Below are positions 13,367 to 16,512 of a DNA stretch of 16,512 nt, piece by piece. Position 1 is the first letter of the stretch. Every line of letters begins with the position of its first letter. The stretch covers positions 1-16,512 of the forward strand of contig CALPOS020000026.1 of assembly GCA_943325255.2 (NCBI GenBank). The letters run 5' to 3'. This DNA is from Sphingobacterium thalpophilum (lineage in GTDB: Bacteria > Bacteroidota > Bacteroidia > Flavobacteriales > Flavobacteriaceae). The position numbers were made by a program, and so were the translations under genes. A model generated the notes under the pieces. That model was not told where the DNA came from. It made no database searches and saw nothing but the letters and a program-made list of their open reading frames with translations.

Positions 13367-15541
13367 TTAGTTCATCTTTACGACTTTAAAATTGACTTCT
13401 TTACCATTGAACTTCAATTTGTAAAAATAAGTCCCAGAGGCAAATGAGGTCATGTCTACTTTGGTGTCTAAAGCGTTGGTCTTCTTTTGATACAGCAGTC
13501 TCCCTTCCAAATTATAAACAGACAACTCATCAATATTTGTTCTAGAAGTTATACTAACCATTCCGTTTGTTGGATTTGGAGAATAAGTAAAATCGATATT
13601 GGGTTCAAACGCAGCATTCCCTAAATTGTTTTCGCAAACAATATTGGCAACATATCCAGGAGCTACGACTCCACCGTCAGAATAAAATTTTATAGTCAAT
13701 GAACCGTCCAAAGCAGAAGAAACAAATGGCCCTGGAATATTACTTCCAGTAAATCCACCGCCGCTTAAATCGGTAGCACTTGTTGAATTTCCATCATACA
13801 CAAATAAATAATCGTAATCCAATTCTAAATCAAAAGCCGTGAAAGTCAGGGCGATTTTTTTGTTTGGAAGATTAGGAATAATCGTTCTTACATAAGTCTC
13901 GTAGTCGGTATAATTGTCTGATGGACCGCCAGTATCAGAAATTTCGAGTCCACTGCAATAGTTGGTGCCCGTTACAATTAGCGTTTGCTCATTTGGCGCA
14001 ATTAAACCAAAGCTACAGTTCGGACGAACTCGCGCCACATAATAGGTGTTTGGCAACAAACCTGTTGCTGTGTAGGAATTTGTATTCACCGGTATCCAAT
14101 TATCGTTCGAACTTGCAAACGGAGTTACAGCAACAAGCCACGAAGTAGCACCGCCAAGATCTGTCCACGAAATTGTTGCTGAAGTCGGAGTTGTTGAGGT
14201 ATTGCTAATGTTTGCCACGGTATTGATACAAGTATTAATACAATCTGTACTTAAACATGTTCCAGCATTGACAATACTTATAATCCTTGCGGATGGTTGC
14301 TGACCGAAGCCATTGGCAAGATTAATACCAACACCAGCCACTAAATGGCAATAGCTCATGATGGTTCCTTGTGAAGTTGGAATTGGTCCTTCCGCGCAGT
14401 CTCCTTCAAAATATCCTTCAGATTGTCCACAACCGTCAATGGCAGTGTTGTCGCCATTCCAATGACAACCGTGCGTGTGTGGCGAGCCCAGTAAATGCCC
14501 AAATTCGTGTGTAATTACCATAATGGTCCATGAATAAGTAGGCACTGTTTCGAAACTAAAGCTAACATCGGAATAACTAAAATTATTTTGACCACAAATT
14601 CCGTCTATCCCGACAGCAACTCCTCCTAATCCTCCCGAATCAATTCCTACCAACTGTCCTAAATCGCCGTCAAAAACGGGGCGCACTTCATTGAATTTGT
14701 ATAAATAATCCGACGATGAATCTCCAATCCCGTCATAAGGATCGGGTGTCGTCCAAATGTACAATGACTTTAAAGAAGTTGTAATTCCATCATTGGTGTA
14801 GATCGTTTGCACATTATTAAAGACAGAAGTCATCCAATTTGTCGTTGTGGTTGTATTGCTGTTGTTGGCTTGATACAAATCGAAATCCATTTCAAAATAC
14901 ATAGTCACACATTTTACACTAGAAGGTGTTGCGTTACTTCTGTAATCTGTAGGCGTCGTTTCCGGAATGGACTTGACTTTGCAATCGAGATCGTTTTTAG
15001 CTTTAAGATTTTTGTCTGAATAGACAATATAATCTGAAGTGTTATTGGTTTTATCTAGTTTGGCTACAACCAAATTATGCAGCGTTCTGCTTGAAATAAC
15101 TGCATTAAATTCTCCTTTAAAAAAGTTGAATGATACGAGCGAATTTGAATCTCCTTTTATGATTCCTCTGTAGTACACTCCTTTTTCATAGGCTATCGAT
15201 TTTGCTTTATCTGTATCGATATGAAACCCTTCCGCAAACAAATCTACGCTATATAACTGAGTCGAAATGATTGCTCCTTGATATGGAATTTCAACCTCAA
15301 TAAAGTTCTCTTTATTTGCGAAAATAGTAGCGATGGCTGCCTGATTTAACTTCGCAAATGTGGCTTGAGTAACTGCCTTATCAGTTCTAGAATTCTGAAT
15401 TTCGTTGCTCTCATTTAATACGTTATACTTCGTAAAAGCTGTATTTTGTGATAGCAATTCATCCACTTTTCTAGCAACATTCTTTTGAGCAAAAGCTCCA
15501 AAATTGACCAGTAATACAGTAATTAAGATGATTTTTTTCAT
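13367..15541 (-). CDS. T9SS-secreted reprolysin-type zinc metalloprotease
   Basis: A 724-residue multidomain secreted protease. Numbered from the ATG at 15539-15541: signal peptide to about 18 (MKKIILITVLLVNFGAFA); a propeptide-like region at about 20-200; and a reprolysin/adamalysin-like (M12B) catalytic domain at about 208-430. This carries the metzincin zinc motif HEFGHLLGSPHTHGC, with His345, Glu346, His349 and His355, and a Met-turn GTIMSYCH with Met395. A fibronectin type III domain covers about 440-525 (TSATISWTDLGGATSWLV, then GLLPNTYYVARVRP). A CUB-like domain covers about 528-637 (YCSG, YDYLFVYDGNS, LTIKFYSDGG). A type IX secretion sorting domain covers about 653-724 (DFTYSPNPTNGMVSI ending FKVVKMN). 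It should cross the outer membrane by T9SS, and degradation of extracellular protein is the likely job. The upstream Met at 15556 adds MQKHN and is disfavoured. An unusually serine/threonine-rich linker (TNNTSDY, NNSNTTTTTN) is seen. Confidence 0.92.
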   Translation of the reverse strand: MKKIILITVLLVNFGAFAQKNVARKVDELLSQNTAFTKYNVLNESNEIQNSRTDKAVTQATFAKLNQAAIATIFANKENFIEVEIPYQGAIISTQLYSVDLFAEGFHIDTDKAKSIAYEKGVYYRGIIKGDSNSLVSFNFFKGEFNAVISSRTLHNLVVAKLDKTNNTSDYIVYSDKNLKAKNDLDCKVKSIPETTPTDYRSNATPSSVKCVTMYFEMDFDLYQANNSNTTTTTNWMTSVFNNVQTIYTNDGITTSLKSLYIWTTPDPYDGIGDSSSDYLYKFNEVRPVFDGDLGQLVGIDSGGLGGVAVGIDGICGQNNFSYSDVSFSFETVPTYSWTIMVITHEFGHLLGSPHTHGCHWNGDNTAIDGCGQSEGYFEGDCAEGPIPTSQGTIMSYCHLVAGVGINLANGFGQQPSARIISIVNAGTCLSTDCINTCINTVANISNTSTTPTSATISWTDLGGATSWLVAVTPFASSNDNWIPVNTNSYTATGLLPNTYYVARVRPNCSFGLIAPNEQTLIVTGTNYCSGLEISDTGGPSDNYTDYETYVRTIIPNLPNKKIALTFTAFDLELDYDYLFVYDGNSTSATDLSGGGFTGSNIPGPFVSSALDGSLTIKFYSDGGVVAPGYVANIVCENNLGNAAFEPNIDFTYSPNPTNGMVSITSRTNIDELSVYNLEGRLLYQKKTNALDTKVDMTSFASGTYFYKLKFNGKEVNFKVVKMN

Positions 15542-15564
15542 GTTGTGTTTTTGCAATTTTTATT

Positions 15565-15572
15565 CAAATATA
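15565..15572 (-). promoter_or_regulatory. Promoter -7 element of the metalloprotease gene
   Basis: The minus strand reads TATATTTG, a perfect TAnnTTTG match, 23 nt upstream of the preferred ATG (15541). This is consistent with a short leader. No TTG is found at the expected -33 spacing. The gene's separate promoter fits its 76-nt separation from the YraN-like gene. Confidence 0.5.
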
Positions 15573-15617
15573 AATAAATTATCTACTTCTTTTTAGAACA
15601 GTTGTTAAAGTGTAATT

Positions 15618-15977
15618 CTAGAAGTGATGAAATGCATCTTCTAAATGCTCGATAATGAATTCATTACCGTTTTTCTGAATGGCTATTATGTCGAAACGCA
15701 CAGAAACGTCCAGATCATTTTGGGTTACATACTCGTTGACTGCTTTTACCAATAATTGTATTTTTTTGGGCCTTACGAAATCTTGAGGCAATCCAAAATC
15801 AATACTTGAACGGGTTTTTACCTCAACAATAGCAAGCACATCTTCTCTTTTCGCAATGACATCAACTTCTGCTTTTTGGAATGTCCAGTTGGTTTCTAGA
15901 ATTTCATAACCATTCTCTCGAAGGAATTCTACCGCAAGTTTTTCTCCCTGTTTACCAAGTTGGTTATGATCCGCCAT
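15618..15977 (-). CDS. YraN/UPF0102 family endonuclease-like protein
   Basis: A 119-residue cytosolic protein of normal length for the UPF0102 (YraN) family. Diagnostic features: N-terminal LGKQGEKLAVEFLRENGYEILETNW, the core AEVDVIAKREDVLAIVEVKTRSS and the following VRPKKIQLLVKAVNEYV, with DVSVRFDIIAI near the end. The E..A / EVDVIA / VEVKTR arrangement is the PD-(D/E)xK-like nuclease core (acidic residues in EVD, then ExK in VEVKTR). Family members resemble Holliday-junction resolvases and are presumed to act on DNA, but the exact substrate is not established. It follows the LD-carboxypeptidase gene on the same strand after a 40-nt gap filled by an 8-nt degenerate repeat, and is probably cotranscribed with it. 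Confidence 0.9.
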   Translation of the reverse strand: MADHNQLGKQGEKLAVEFLRENGYEILETNWTFQKAEVDVIAKREDVLAIVEVKTRSSIDFGLPQDFVRPKKIQLLVKAVNEYVTQNDLDVSVRFDIIAIQKNGNEFIIEHLEDAFHHF

Positions 15978-15978
15978 A

Positions 15979-16018
15979 ATTTAGATTATAAGATTCTAGG
16001 ACTATAAGATTTGTAGAT
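15979..16018. repeat. Degenerate 8-nt tandem repeat, five units
   Basis: On the plus strand the gap reads ATTTAGAT, TATAAGAT, TCTAGGAC, TATAAGAT, TTGTAGAT: five head-to-tail octamers sharing T-T-A-G-A-T-like positions, with units 2 and 4 identical. It fills essentially all of the space between the LD-carboxypeptidase stop and the YraN-like start. Short periodic spacers of this kind may be a lineage-specific intergenic repeat; its role is unknown. Confidence 0.6.
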
Positions 16019-16512
16019 TATTCGAAATTAACTACACTTCCATTTTTATTAACATCAATCGAAACGACTTTGCCTAATATCAATGTGCGGTTGTCTTTGA
16101 TATGGCCGGCTGGGAAATTATAAATCATGGGGAATTTGTAATCTTTCAGCACATCTTGTATGATTTGCAGCGCATCTTTTCCCCATGGAATTTCATTGTC
16201 GTTCATACTACTCATCCCGCCAATAATGACGGCTTTTACCCCATCGAAGTAACCATTGCGTTTGAGATTCATCATCATGCGATCGATGTGGTATAAGTAT
16301 TCATCGAGGTCTTCGATAAAAAGAATTTTTCCTTTATAATCGACTTCAGATTTAGAACCCATAATACTGTACAAAACCGATAAATTGCCGCCGACGATTT
16401 CGCCTTTTGCAGTACCATTGACGTTATATTCGTGGGATGGAATCGTATAAGATAATTTTTCTCCAAACAAGGCTTTTCGAAAAGATGCTAATACTTCTGG
16501 ATTGGCAGTTCC
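16018..16512 (-). CDS. ldcA: LD-carboxypeptidase (LdcA family), 5' part missing
   Basis: The C-terminal 164 residues of an S66-family LD-carboxypeptidase; the frame is open to the window edge, so the N-terminal half lies outside. Family knowledge: LdcA is a serine peptidase that removes the terminal D-alanine from muramoyl tetrapeptide during peptidoglycan recycling. Visible here: GTANPEVLASFRKALFG at the edge, the conserved EIVGGNLSVLYSIMGS segment, ILFIEDLDE with the catalytic Glu (codon 16312-16314), VKAVIIGGMSSM, and FPAGH with the catalytic His (codon 16102-16104) followed by the N-terminal-type LILGKVVSIDVN strand. The catalytic Ser would be in the missing part. TTG at 16470 is an internal Leu codon, not a start. 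Downstream comes the YraN-like gene in the same direction. Confidence 0.92.
   Translation of the reverse strand, partial: GTANPEVLASFRKALFGEKLSYTIPSHEYNVNGTAKGEIVGGNLSVLYSIMGSKSEVDYKGKILFIEDLDEYLYHIDRMMMNLKRNGYFDGVKAVIIGGMSSMNDNEIPWGKDALQIIQDVLKDYKFPMIYNFPAGHIKDNRTLILGKVVSIDVNKNGSVVNFE

Noticed and set aside
1..16512. Search for CRISPR arrays, tRNA/rRNA genes, insertion sequences, prophage or defence modules
   Set aside because: No regularly spaced long repeats, cloverleaf sequences, rRNA signatures, transposase or integrase motifs, or restriction/toxin-antitoxin proteins were recognised by eye. All long frames are accounted for by chromosomal-type genes.

Overview
The window looks like chromosomal DNA from a member of the Flavobacteriia (Bacteroidota, Flavobacterium-like). 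The evidence is the AT-rich, lysine/asparagine-rich coding style and several perfect TAnnTTTG promoter -7 elements, one of them with a TTG exactly 19 nt upstream. Ribosome binding sites are weak or absent. There is a type IX secretion C-terminal sorting domain on a secreted protease, and PorT-like outer-membrane barrel and SDR-type threonine dehydrogenase families typical of this group. I see no rRNA, tRNA, CRISPR array, insertion sequence or phage module, and no gene-free stretch longer than 300 bases; the longest, 1459-1739, is 281 bases.

Layout. 1-1458 (-) is a CoA-acylating methylmalonate-semialdehyde dehydrogenase. 1740-3158 (+) is a CotH-kinase-like lipoprotein. 3331-3741 (+) is a small protein resembling the bacterial eRF1/host-attachment-like ('translational machinery') family, followed by a bidirectional terminator shared with the convergent minus-strand genes. 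These are an AIM24/TIGR00266 protein (3816-4619) and a 2OG-Fe(II) oxygenase (4690-5283). 5391-5927 (-) is an outer-membrane beta-barrel protein with its own promoter and terminator. 6021-7613 (-) is a YcbB-like L,D-transpeptidase. 7737-8249 (+) is an exported SnoaL/NTF2-like protein that overlaps tail to tail with the L-threonine 3-dehydrogenase at 8242-9198 (-).

A well-formed promoter at 9300-9329 drives a small lipoprotein (9355-9939) and, 5 nt further on, the transcription-repair coupling factor Mfd (9945-13304, probable TTG start). A strong bidirectional terminator separates mfd from the convergent T9SS-secreted reprolysin-type metalloprotease (13367-15541, -). The right edge carries a YraN-family nuclease-like protein (15618-15977, -) and the C-terminal part of an LD-carboxypeptidase (16018-16512, -, cut by the window edge).

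Functionally this is mostly housekeeping and envelope biology: amino-acid catabolism (MmsA, threonine dehydrogenase), peptidoglycan remodelling (L,D-transpeptidase, LD-carboxypeptidase), DNA repair (Mfd), and exported or surface proteins (CotH-like lipoprotein, barrel, protease). I do not see a multi-gene novel system. The best candidates for a second look are the eRF1-like small protein, the exported CotH-type kinase, the unknown lipoprotein coupled to mfd, and a degenerate 8-nt tandem repeat at 15979-16018.
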